NCBI GenBank assembly: GCA_026708055.1
Contig: JAPOVS010000085.1
Location: forward strand, 1-33,477
DNA: 33,477 nt
From: a bacterium
GTDB lineage: Bacteria; Actinomycetota; Acidimicrobiia; Acidimicrobiales; CATQHL01
Reading direction: 5' to 3'
Under the pieces are notes generated by a model. It made no database searches and had not been told where the DNA came from. It worked only from the letters and a program-made list of their open reading frames with translations. The first letter of the stretch is position 1. Every line of letters begins with the position of its first letter. The position numbers were made by a program, and so were the translations under genes. Below are positions 7,747-14,463 of the stretch, in pieces.

Positions 7747-8160
7747 TCACGGTGTGTCGAAGAACTCTCCGAGTGCTTCCGCCGGCGTGATGGCGCGGAT
7801 CGGCGAATTCCTGTAGTCCTTGACATTCCTCGTGACGATGCGCTGAGCCCCGCATGCGCGTGCCGCTGCGACCTGCATCGCGTCCTCGAAGTCGGCCATC
7901 GGGAGCCCCACGGCGTAGCGGAGCGATTCTGTGTCGGTGACGGCGACCTGCACGAAGTCGCTGAGTTCTGCGATGAAGTCGCGAGCGTCGGCGCCGCCGG
8001 CCGATGGCGCCACGATGTAGTAGAAGTTCGAGATGCTGTGCCAGGCGATGAACGCTCGCTGTCGTCCTTGCTCGAGCCGGTCGAGGAGTTCCGAGGAGGA
8101 GTCCGCGTGCGGATGCCTGTCGAGGGCCACATCGATGAGCACGTCGGTGTCGAGAAGCAT
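7747..8160 (-). CDS. vapC: PIN-domain ribonuclease toxin (VapC-like)
   Basis: A 137-residue PIN-domain protein. MLLDTDVLIDVAL supplies the first acidic residues, MADFEDAMQVAAARACG the central acidic pair and helix, and IVTRNVKDY the last conserved segment of the PIN_3 group. VapC toxins cut tRNA or rRNA and are inhibited by a DNA-binding partner. The ATG overlaps the stop of the upstream antitoxin gene by one base (TGATG), typical of vapBC coupling. All catalytic acidic positions seem present, so it should be active. Confidence 0.85.
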   Translation of the reverse strand: MLLDTDVLIDVALDRHPHADSSSELLDRLEQGRQRAFIAWHSISNFYYIVAPSAGGADARDFIAELSDFVQVAVTDTESLRYAVGLPMADFEDAMQVAAARACGAQRIVTRNVKDYRNSPIRAITPAEALGEFFDTP

Positions 8161-8381
8161 CAGAGATACTTCCGAGCCAGCGCCTCGAAGCGCGGGTCAT
8201 CGCGCGGCACCGCCCGCAGTCGGCCCCGCCATCGAGCGGAGAACGAGGCCCCGTGCGCTCCTGCTTTCTCTCTGAGGGATTGTTCGATCAGCGACGAGAG
8301 CGACAGGCCGCGAGAACGGGCGTATCGCTTGGCCACCGGGATCAGCTCGGCATCCACTGTGATGGTCAACTTTCTCTTCAT
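8160..8381 (-). CDS. vapB: Ribbon-helix-helix antitoxin of a vapBC-type pair
   Basis: A 73-residue protein. The N-terminus KLTITVDAELIPVAKRYA and GLSLSSLIEQSLRE form a ribbon-helix-helix of the DUF6364/CopG type, and the C-terminal 35 residues would bind and inhibit the toxin. AGGAGG lies 8 bases before the ATG. Two TATACGTATA boxes flank its promoter and probably bind this protein as an autoregulator. It is coupled to the PIN toxin by a one-base overlap. Confidence 0.82.
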   Translation of the reverse strand: MKRKLTITVDAELIPVAKRYARSRGLSLSSLIEQSLREKAGAHGASFSARWRGRLRAVPRDDPRFEALARKYL

Positions 8382-8407
8382 CGGGTCGCCTCCTGCCGCC
8401 CGCTCCC

Positions 8408-8444
8408 TATACGTATACGTACTAAGTCTATCATTATACGTATA
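8408..8444 (-). promoter_or_regulatory. vapBC promoter with paired TATACGTATA operators
   Basis: Perfect 10-base palindromes TATACGTATA occur at 8408-8417 and 8435-8444, 27 bases apart. The minus-strand -10 box TATAAT (8438-8433) overlaps the upstream box, and the downstream box lies just after the expected transcription start. This arrangement is what an autorepressing ribbon-helix-helix antitoxin would use. ACGTATACGT at 8411-8420 is a further overlapping palindrome. Confidence 0.65.
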
Positions 8445-8605
8445 TCATCCACCGCCGACCGCGGTCGGTCGTCCCTGAGCGCTGAGTTCTGGCGATCCGG
8501 GACTGCGAGGCGCGCCCCGGCTCAGCGGTCACCGACCTCCGCGACACCGCCGAGTTCGGCGACGGCGAGGACCTCTGGCCCGACGGGACGCGTCTGTACG
8601 CCGTC

Positions 8606-8929
8606 ATGAGTGTTCGACCTGCTGGACGCCTATTCGCCGTCGCGGCGCTCGTTCTCGCGCTTGCTACCGCATGCGGGTCAGCAGATGAACCGTCGCCACC
8701 GCCGACGACGGCCGAGCCGGTCCTCCCGAGCACCGAAGCGGACAGTGCGCCAATGGATGAGCCGTTGGAATCCGGAACCAGGCGGGGGACCCGCACGCCG
8801 CCCCTACAATTGGCGCGTGGACAGTCTGGACCGGGGCCGCGTCATCGAGATTCTCCGGGAGCACAGGGAGACGCTCGCCGAGCGATTCGGTGTGACGAGG
8901 CTTGCCCTGTTCGGCTCTTTCGCCCGTGA
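8606..8929 (+). pseudogene. Possible truncated lipoprotein gene
   Basis: An ATG opens a frame with a convincing lipoprotein signal: basic MSVRPAGR, a hydrophobic core FAVAALVLALA and the lipobox LATAC at residues 19-23, followed by a Pro/Thr/Glu-rich stretch. After about residue 52 the sequence becomes non-descript, arginine-rich and runs into the MNT gene in another frame. It looks like the 5' end of a lipoprotein gene cut off by the MNT/HEPN module. The same frame is open back to 8486 without a start. The rest of the gene-poor stretch 8445-8816 shows nothing else. Confidence 0.3.
8805..8810 (+). promoter_or_regulatory. -10 box for the MNT/HEPN pair
   Basis: TACAAT ends 6 bases before the GTG at 8817, with no ribosome site, pointing to a leaderless transcript like those of hipB and the DUF6036 pair. 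Confidence 0.5.
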
Positions 8930-9116
8930 TCAGGCCACCGAGGCGAGCGATGTCGACCTCCTCGTCGGCTTCGACGGGCCCGCCACGTCGAGGTCGTACT
9001 TCGGCGTGCAGTTCTACCTCGAGGACCTGCTCGGCCGACGTGTCGACCTCGTGACCACCAAAGCGCTCCGTCCCCGGTTCCGCCCGTACGTGGAGCGCGA
9101 GGCCGTGCATGTCTGA
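8817..9116 (+). CDS. MNT-type nucleotidyltransferase antitoxin
   Basis: A 99-residue minimal nucleotidyltransferase. The motif GSFARDQATEASDVDLLVGF carries the GSF...DxD signature (catalytic aspartates in DVD). In MntA/HepT pairs this enzyme adds nucleotides to a tyrosine of the HEPN toxin and silences it. The GTG at 8817 is chosen from the TACAAT box 6 bases upstream and because the family begins close to this point; the longer frame back to 8610 has no family similarity. It overlaps the HEPN gene by 8 bases. Confidence 0.82.
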   Translation: MDSLDRGRVIEILREHRETLAERFGVTRLALFGSFARDQATEASDVDLLVGFDGPATSRSYFGVQFYLEDLLGRRVDLVTTKALRPRFRPYVEREAVHV

Positions 9117-9468
9117 ACCCGACAGAGACCGTGACTGGCGGTTCTACGTCCAGGACATGGTCGAGTTCGGCGAGCGGGTGGCCGCCTACGTGGAGGGGTT
9201 GGATCAGCAGGCGTTCAAGGCCGACCAGCGAACCTACGACGCAGCGCTGCGCAATATCGAACTCCTAGGCGAGGCGGCGACGCATGTCCCCGAGAGCGTG
9301 CGTGCCGAACACCCGGAGATTGCTTGGCGCCAGATCGTCGGAACCAGGAATCGCCTGGCTCACGGTTACCTCGGCATCGACGACGACGTCATCTGGGACA
9401 TCATCCAGACCGACATTCCCGGTTTGCTCGACGCACTCCGGCGTCTCGCGGACGACGAGCGGGCGTGA
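9109..9468 (+). CDS. HEPN-domain toxin (HepT/DUF86-like)
   Basis: A 119-residue all-helical protein with the HEPN ribonuclease signature RNRLAHGY (R-x4-H-x-Y), the tyrosine being the residue modified by the partner MNT enzyme in characterised pairs. Helices before it (YDAALRNIELLGEAATHVP) match the DUF86/HepT family. HEPN toxins cleave RNA such as tRNA. The ATG overlaps the upstream stop, indicating coupling. The key residues are intact. Confidence 0.85.
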   Translation: MSEPDRDRDWRFYVQDMVEFGERVAAYVEGLDQQAFKADQRTYDAALRNIELLGEAATHVPESVRAEHPEIAWRQIVGTRNRLAHGYLGIDDDVIWDIIQTDIPGLLDALRRLADDERA

Positions 9469-9593
9469 TCCGGCTCCCCGGAATCCACGCAGGAAGACCG
9501 GGGAACGTTGAGTTGTCACCTGACGTATCTTGAGCAGCGCTTCGGCGAAGCGGTACGTTGAGCGGCTGGGCCGTGAAGGGAAGGAGTGACAGC

Positions 9594-10136
9594 GTGGACC
9601 GGGTGGTTCTCTACAGTCTGAACACGGAGGCGCGGACGCCGACTTGACAGGAGTGCTGCCGCGTTCGGGACTTCCTGAACGAGCACTCCGTCGAGTTCGA
9701 CGATCGCAACATCCGCCAGAGCAGCCACGCCCGCGACGAGTTGCTGGCGCTGACCGGGGACCTCGTCGTGCCGACGTTGATCGCCGGTGACCGCCAAGTG
9801 GTGGGGTTCGACGCCGCAGCACTCGCGGAGATCGCGGGCCTCCGGGCGCCGGACGTGCCGGCCGGGAGCGCGGCGACCGCCGCCGGCCCTCCGGGGAACT
9901 CCCTCGAGGCCGATCAGGGCCAGCGGGTCATCGCCTCCGGCGAGACCCTGGCCGACGACCTGCAGAACCTGCTGGGACGCATCAACGCGGAACTCGACTA
10001 CAACGTCGCCAAAGGCAGCACGCCGTTCCGCCAGGGGATGCACGACGGCCTGCGATTCGCCCAGGACGCCGTGGCGGACCTCTTGACGCGCCACGGCCAC
10101 ACCGCCGAGGTCGAGCCCCGGGACTGGGACTTCTGA
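9594..10136 (+). CDS. Candidate selenocysteine glutaredoxin-like protein
   Basis: Reading from GTG 9594 gives 180 residues if the in-frame TGA at 9645-9647 (codon 18) is read as selenocysteine. Before it lies strand 1 (VVLYSL). The TGA with the next codons gives U-Q-E-C, exactly where glutaredoxin and NrdH proteins have CxxC. Then come helix 1 (CRVRDFLNEH), strand 2 (VEFDDRNI) and the cis-proline region VVPTLIAGDRQVVGF. The C-terminal half (about 95-180) is an extension I do not recognise. AAGGAG lies 8 bases before the GTG, so the 5' part is a real translated start. A two-part stem-loop begins 2 bases after TGA. Without readthrough the thioredoxin fold would lose its active site. Alternatives are a nonsense mutation or a sequencing error of a Cys codon. 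It has no operon partner; the next gene is convergent. Confidence 0.68.
9650..9689 (+). promoter_or_regulatory. SECIS-like stem-loop after the UGA codon
   Basis: GGAGTGCT (9650-9657) pairs perfectly with AGCACTCC (9682-9689). Inside, GTTCGGG (9663-9669) pairs with CCTGAAC (9674-9680) over a 4-base loop, with one G-U pair. The hairpin starts 2 bases after the UGA. If the inner G-U and G-C pairs open, the loop begins with GG, the guanines favoured in bacterial SECIS loops bound by SelB. The spacing of about 22 bases from UGA to the apical loop is within the bacterial range. Confidence 0.6.
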
Positions 10137-10161
10137 GTAACTCGCCCGTGCGCAGCCCGCG

Positions 10162-10617
10162 TCAGGCTCCGGACCGGCGGACGAGGCGTGCGATGGCCTC
10201 GGCCGCGGCGGGGTAGCGGGATGCCAGGTCCGCCTCCACGCCCAACTCGAACCCGCTCTGATTGAACGGCGGCGCCATGGTGGTGCCGACGAGCGACCAC
10301 TCGCCGGTGGTGGCGGCTCCCATCCAGGTGCCGGCCGGGACGGCGACACAGGGTCGCTGGCCTCGCCCGAGGTCGTTGCCCAGGGTCGGTGCGGCGATGC
10401 TGCCGTCGGACGCCAGCAGGAGCATCTCCACCGCCGCGCCGGCGTAGTGGTGCCACAGCTCGGGCCCATCCTGGCGGTGCATGGCCGAGAAGTTGCCGGA
10501 TCGCATGACGTAGTAGATGGCCGAACTGTGCTCGTCGCGCCACGTCTCGGTGAAGTACCCCTCGTTGTCCGGCAGCAGCTCCAGACCGAGCAGGCCGATG
10601 ATGTCGGAGGCTCGCAT
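10162..10617 (-). CDS. Cupin_5 (DUF985) family protein
   Basis: A 151-residue protein with the DUF985/cupin_5 pattern: LLPDNEGYFTETWRDE, then SAIYYVM, then ELWHHYAGAAVEMLLL, VPAGTWMGA and a final SGFELGVEADL. The family folds as a single cupin barrel; its substrate is not established. The ATG at 10617 follows TAGGCT (10629-10624) by 6 bases, so the transcript is probably leaderless. It converges on the glutaredoxin-like gene with 25 bases between. No operon partner is seen. Confidence 0.82.
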   Translation of the reverse strand: MRASDIIGLLGLELLPDNEGYFTETWRDEHSSAIYYVMRSGNFSAMHRQDGPELWHHYAGAAVEMLLLASDGSIAAPTLGNDLGRGQRPCVAVPAGTWMGAATTGEWSLVGTTMAPPFNQSGFELGVEADLASRYPAAAEAIARLVRRSGA

Positions 10618-10623
10618 CTGCGC

Positions 10624-10629
10624 AGCCTA
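10624..10629 (-). promoter_or_regulatory. -10 box for the cupin_5 gene
   Basis: TAGGCT on the minus strand is identical to the box before the DUF6036 pair and ends 6 bases before the ATG. Confidence 0.4.
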
Positions 10630-10687
10630 CGGTTCGCAATACGTTCAACACATCGATCCGGTAGTCCGGGGTGGTCGTGCTACCCCG

Positions 10688-10802
10688 TGATTGTGCTACC
10701 CCGCAAGGAGTCCTCCAGCGTCGCCCGGAACCGCTCCGCCAGGCGAATGCCGCCCCCCGAGCGCGGCGAACGTGCCGGTGAACAGCACGAAGCGGTCGGG
10801 GC
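10688..10802 (-). pseudogene. Possible frameshifted gene remnant downstream of the Rieske gene
   Basis: On the minus strand this spacer encodes DRFVLFTGTFAAL and, after a frame change, IRLAERFRATLEDSLRG. The combination is reminiscent of the C-terminal strand and turn of fumarylacetoacetate hydrolase-type enzymes (FTGTxA...). It is too short to be sure. Two GTGCTACCCCG repeats 16 bases apart follow at 10677-10703. It may be all that is left of an operon gene after the Rieske oxygenase. Confidence 0.2.
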
Positions 10803-11813
10803 TCAGATGCCGCCGATGGGTCCGAGGGCTCGGCGGTAGGCGAGGGCGGCGGCGTCGGGGCCGCGGAGGTGGAGTTCCTCGGTGAGGCGGACTGGTAGCG
10901 GCACGGGGCGCTGGCTCTCCACGACGCGGCGGTCGCCCTCCATGATCACGTGGGTGAACTCGTGGAATCCGGTTCGATCGACGCCCAGGTCGTAGTTCCG
11001 GGACAGCCAGAGGAACAGCTCGTTGGAGTCGTCGTTGGTGGGGCGGCACGCCAGCGACACCACAGTGCTATGGCCGTCGGGGGTGCCCTTGCGCAGGTGC
11101 ACGCTGAACGGCAGCCACAGGAAGTACTCCCAGTGCACCTCGGTCCCGCTGGGGGAGTGCACCCCGCCCGGCTCGAGCGCCTTGTAGCTGACGTAGAAGC
11201 CGTAGTCGGTTTCGGACACGTCGTAGGGGCCGGTCACCGTTTGGTCGCGGCTGCCCAGCAGCCCGTCGTGGAGGAACGGGAAGTGCGAGACGTCGAGGAA
11301 GTTCTCGACGGTCCGAGCCGCTGAGGCGTGCCACGAGTAGCGGTGGCTGTACCAGATCTCGACGTTGGGGTCGTCCCACTCGCCGCCGGGCCACTCGGTT
11401 ATTGGCCCCGCCGGGTCGGCCAGGGCAACCCAGACGAGCCCGTAGCGCTCGGCGGTGGGGAAGCTGTTGACCCTGGCACCCGACGGGATCACCGAGCCGG
11501 GCTCCAGCGCGGGGATATTCACGCAGCGTCCGTCGCCGTTGTACTCCCAGCCGTGATAAGGGCAGACGATGCAGCCCTCCGGGGTGGTCCAGCCCAGCGA
11601 TAGGGCGGTTCCCCGGTGGATGCAGAGGTCCTCCATGACGCGGGCCTGCCCGCTGTCGCGGTAGGCCACCAGTCGCCGCCCCAGCAACTCGAATCCGATC
11701 GGCGCGTCGGGGGTCACTTCGGCCGATTCCAGCACCGGATGCCAGTAGTTCGTGAGGTCGGGAGCGCTGGGCTCGATGTCGTCGAGGGTCGCAGCAGTGG
11801 CTGTCGTGGTCAT
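10803..11813 (-). CDS. Rieske non-heme iron oxygenase, alpha subunit
   Basis: A 336-residue ring-hydroxylating or N/O-demethylating oxygenase. The Rieske centre is C64-x-H66 and C84-x2-H87 (CIHRG, CPYHGW). The mononuclear iron ligands are H177 and H182 with D174 in the signature NFLDVSHFPFLH. Size and layout fit the single-component VanA/PobA/caffeine-demethylase-like class. It is the last gene of the livKHMGF operon, 24 bases after livF, with AAGGGGG before its ATG. The transporter and the oxygenase therefore probably act on the same compound, such as an N- or O-methylated or hydroxylatable aromatic or heterocycle. No reductase partner is in the window. Confidence 0.88.
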   Translation of the reverse strand: MTTTATAATLDDIEPSAPDLTNYWHPVLESAEVTPDAPIGFELLGRRLVAYRDSGQARVMEDLCIHRGTALSLGWTTPEGCIVCPYHGWEYNGDGRCVNIPALEPGSVIPSGARVNSFPTAERYGLVWVALADPAGPITEWPGGEWDDPNVEIWYSHRYSWHASAARTVENFLDVSHFPFLHDGLLGSRDQTVTGPYDVSETDYGFYVSYKALEPGGVHSPSGTEVHWEYFLWLPFSVHLRKGTPDGHSTVVSLACRPTNDDSNELFLWLSRNYDLGVDRTGFHEFTHVIMEGDRRVVESQRPVPLPVRLTEELHLRGPDAAALAYRRALGPIGGI

Positions 11814-11837
11814 GATTCCCCCTTGATGCGAGTCTGG

Positions 11838-12608
11838 CTACTCCCGATGGTGGTCGATCCCGAAGAACGTGGCCTGCAGCAGCTCCTCGTCCAGCATGTC
11901 CTCAGCCGGCTGTGACGATCCCAGCACGCCGGAGTTCATGACATAGACCCTGTCCACGTGCGGCAGGCACAGCATGGGGCTCTCCTCGATGACCCACAGC
12001 ACCGATGTGCCCTGCTCGCGGACGGCCACGATGTCGGCGATGCGCGCCTGCACGATGGATGGGGCCAGACCGGTGGTGGGCTCGTCGAGCGCCAGGAAGC
12101 GGGGCTCGGAGATCATCGCCGAGGCGATGGCCAGCATCTGGCGCTCGCCGCCTGACAGCGTGCCGGCGCGGGCTCGGCGCAACTCCTGCAGCGCCGGGAA
12201 GGATTCCAGCATCTCACCGATGCGGCGGTGCTGGGTGCGCGCGTGCTCGTGCAGCAGGCTGACGGCGAGATTGTCGTAGACCGTGAGTTCCGGGAACGTG
12301 CTGCCCTCCTGGGGGACGTAGGCCATCCCGAGCTTGGCGCGGGCTCCCGGGGTGGTCGGGCCGAGGTCCTCGTCGCCGAAGGTCATCGTGCCGCCGCGCA
12401 ACGCCAGCAGCCCGAACAGCGTCTTCAACAGGGTCGACTTGCCGGCGCCGTTCGGCCCGATCACCGCCACGATCTCCGCCGGGGCCACCGCCAGGCTCAC
12501 GCCGTGCAGGATGGGCAGGTCGCCGTAGCCGGAGTCCACGTCGCGGAGCACCAGGCTCGGTGCCGGGGACCGGTCCACGGAGGTGCCGGCGGCCGACTCG
12601 TCGCTCAC
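11838..12608 (-). CDS. livF: HAAT-type ABC transporter ATP-binding protein LivF
   Basis: A 256-residue ABC ATPase of the branched-chain amino acid type. Walker A is GPNGAGKST, the signature is LSGGERQMLAIA and Walker B is FLALDEPTTGLAP. The GTG start overlaps the livG stop as GTGA. Family members drive uptake of branched-chain amino acids, urea, amides or aromatic acids; the linked Rieske oxygenase argues for the latter kind of substrate here. Confidence 0.9.
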   Translation of the reverse strand: MSDESAAGTSVDRSPAPSLVLRDVDSGYGDLPILHGVSLAVAPAEIVAVIGPNGAGKSTLLKTLFGLLALRGGTMTFGDEDLGPTTPGARAKLGMAYVPQEGSTFPELTVYDNLAVSLLHEHARTQHRRIGEMLESFPALQELRRARAGTLSGGERQMLAIASAMISEPRFLALDEPTTGLAPSIVQARIADIVAVREQGTSVLWVIEESPMLCLPHVDRVYVMNSGVLGSSQPAEDMLDEELLQATFFGIDHHRE

Positions 12609-13381
12609 GTGTCCGCTCCCATGTACACCTGGCGCACCAGTGGGTTGGCGGCGATCTCCTCGGGGGTCCCCTCGGCGATGATCCGCCCGTTGGCCATGGT
12701 GTGCACGTAGTCGGCCACGTCGAGCACGAAGGAGAGGTTGTGGTCGATGATCATGAGGGCGATGCCACTGCGATGCACGTCACGGATCAGTTCGGAGAGC
12801 CGCGAGATCGCACCGGGGTTGACTCCGGCCGCGGGTTCGTCCAGAAGCAGCAGCCGGGGCTGGGCCATGAGTTGCCGGGCCAACTCGGCGAGCTTGCGGT
12901 CGCCGGCGGCCAACTCGTCCACCGGCGTGTCGATCAGTTCGTTCAGCCCCAGGTGCTGCAGGATGCCGTCGGCTCTCTCAGAGAGTTCGGCGGTCTCGCG
13001 CCGGCCCCGCCACGTCAGCATGTTGGACAGCACCGAATGCGAGGCGCCCGCCACCTGCAGGCTCTCCCAGACGGTCATGGTGGGGAAACCCACCGGCGTC
13101 TGGAAGGTGCGCACGACGCCGCGCCGGGACATGTCCCAGGGGGCCAGGCCGGTCACCGGGCGGCTGTCGAACGTGATGTTGCCGGCGTCGGCGCGCTCGT
13201 AGCCGGTGAAGATGTTGAACAGTGTCGTCTTGCCGGCGCCGTTGGGTCCGATGAGGGCGGTGATGCGATCCGGGTACAGATCCAGGGACACGTCGTGCAC
13301 GGCCACGTTGCCCCCGAAGGCCTTGTGCAGGCCGTGCGTGCTCAGCAGGGCGCTGCCGGCGTTGTGCTCCGGGGCGTTCAC
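12605..13381 (-). CDS. livG: HAAT-type ABC transporter ATP-binding protein LivG
   Basis: A 258-residue ABC ATPase. Walker A is GPNGAGKTT, Walker B is LLLLDEPAAGVNP, and the signature region reads LAAGDRKLAELA, an alternative typical of LivG. The C-terminus (NPLVRQVYMG) is the standard LivG tail. I use the GTG at 13381, which overlaps the livM stop as GTGA; a longer frame reaching 14350 merely reads through livM in the wrong frame. It pairs with LivF as a heterodimer. Confidence 0.9.
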   Translation of the reverse strand: MNAPEHNAGSALLSTHGLHKAFGGNVAVHDVSLDLYPDRITALIGPNGAGKTTLFNIFTGYERADAGNITFDSRPVTGLAPWDMSRRGVVRTFQTPVGFPTMTVWESLQVAGASHSVLSNMLTWRGRRETAELSERADGILQHLGLNELIDTPVDELAAGDRKLAELARQLMAQPRLLLLDEPAAGVNPGAISRLSELIRDVHRSGIALMIIDHNLSFVLDVADYVHTMANGRIIAEGTPEEIAANPLVRQVYMGADT

Positions 13382-14463
13382 GGCGCCACCCCCTGCGGGG
13401 CGTCGGGGCTTCCGCGCAGGCGCCGCATTCGCGACGCAACGGCGGCCCCGACGGTTCCGGCGAGGTCGAAGGCGGAGTCGACGGCTCCGTCGAGGAGGGT
13501 CGGCCGGCGGGCCCTCTCCCCGAACGTCTTGCGCTCCGAGAGCAGGCCCTCTGGGCGGAAGCGCAGCACCAGCACCAGCAGCAGGCCGATGGCCAGGGGA
13601 TGCACGGCCACCAGCACGTTGCGGAACTCCAGCGGCACCTCGATCAACTCCACCAACTCGGTGAAGAGCAGCAGGACTGCCACGCCCAGCACGGCGCCGA
13701 AGCGGCTGGCGATGCCGCCGAGTACCAGCGCGGTCCATGCGGTGAACGTGAACTGCGGCTCGAAGACGCTGGGATTGGCGTAACTCAGCCACCACAGGTA
13801 CAGCGGGGCGACGCCGCCCACGGCGATGCCCACCAGCACGAAGGTCTGCAGGCGCAGCCAGCTGACGCGGATTCCCAGCGACAGCGCCGCCGGCTCGTTG
13901 TCGCGCATGGCCCGCAGCGCCCGCCCGTAGCCCGAGCGGCTGACCCGCCGGGTCAGCCCGTAGACGAGCAGCGCAGCCCCCCAGGTCACGGCGAGCAGGA
14001 CGGCTCGCAGGGGGTTGCGTTCGAAAAAGCTCTCGAACGGCCGGGCCACGCTGTAGAAGCCCACCGTCCCGTGGGTGACGCCGCGCAGGTTGATCGCCAG
14101 CTGGCGGAACACCTCCGCGAAGGCGAATGTGATGATCAGGAAATACTCGCGCCGTGCTCGCAGCGCAGGCAGCCCCACGAGGAATGCCACGATGCCGGTC
14201 ATCGCCATGGCTGCTAGGATTCCGGCCCAGACGGGCCAACCGGGGGCGTAGGTCACGTCGAATTCGCCGGGGGGGTTGGTGGTGATGGTGTAGGTGTAGG
14301 AGCCGATGGCGAGCAGCCCCACGATGCCCAGGTCCCACATGCCGCCCCATCCCGCCTCCACGTTCAGCAGCATGGTGACCGCGGCGTAGATGCCGATGAG
14401 AGTGAAGAGGCTCAGCCAGAACGTGGGCGACCCCAGGGCGCTGAGGGCGGCGAACGTGCTCAT
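13378..14463 (-). CDS. livM: HAAT-type ABC transporter permease LivM
   Basis: A 361-residue membrane protein with about nine hydrophobic segments. Family landmarks include YFLIITFAFAEVFRQLA, the EAA-like loop RAMRDNEPAALSLGI and FRPEGLLSERKTFGE near the end. The C-terminal roughly 50 residues after that are basic and soluble, longer than usual. The ATG at 14463 overlaps the livH stop as ATGA. The 557-codon frame extending to 15051 is wrong because it overlaps livH. Confidence 0.88.
   Translation of the reverse strand: MSTFAALSALGSPTFWLSLFTLIGIYAAVTMLLNVEAGWGGMWDLGIVGLLAIGSYTYTITTNPPGEFDVTYAPGWPVWAGILAAMAMTGIVAFLVGLPALRARREYFLIITFAFAEVFRQLAINLRGVTHGTVGFYSVARPFESFFERNPLRAVLLAVTWGAALLVYGLTRRVSRSGYGRALRAMRDNEPAALSLGIRVSWLRLQTFVLVGIAVGGVAPLYLWWLSYANPSVFEPQFTFTAWTALVLGGIASRFGAVLGVAVLLLFTELVELIEVPLEFRNVLVAVHPLAIGLLLVLVLRFRPEGLLSERKTFGERARRPTLLDGAVDSAFDLAGTVGAAVASRMRRLRGSPDAPQGVAP

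Noticed and set aside
9741-10136. Short gene beginning at a TTG after the UGA
   Set aside because: It would lack strand 1, the active site and helix 1 of the redoxin fold, while a strong ribosome site is present at the GTG at 9594.
12605-14350. A 581-codon reading that would fuse a long N-terminus to LivG
   Set aside because: The added part reads livM in the wrong frame; the GTG at 13381 overlapping the livM stop gives the normal LivG length.
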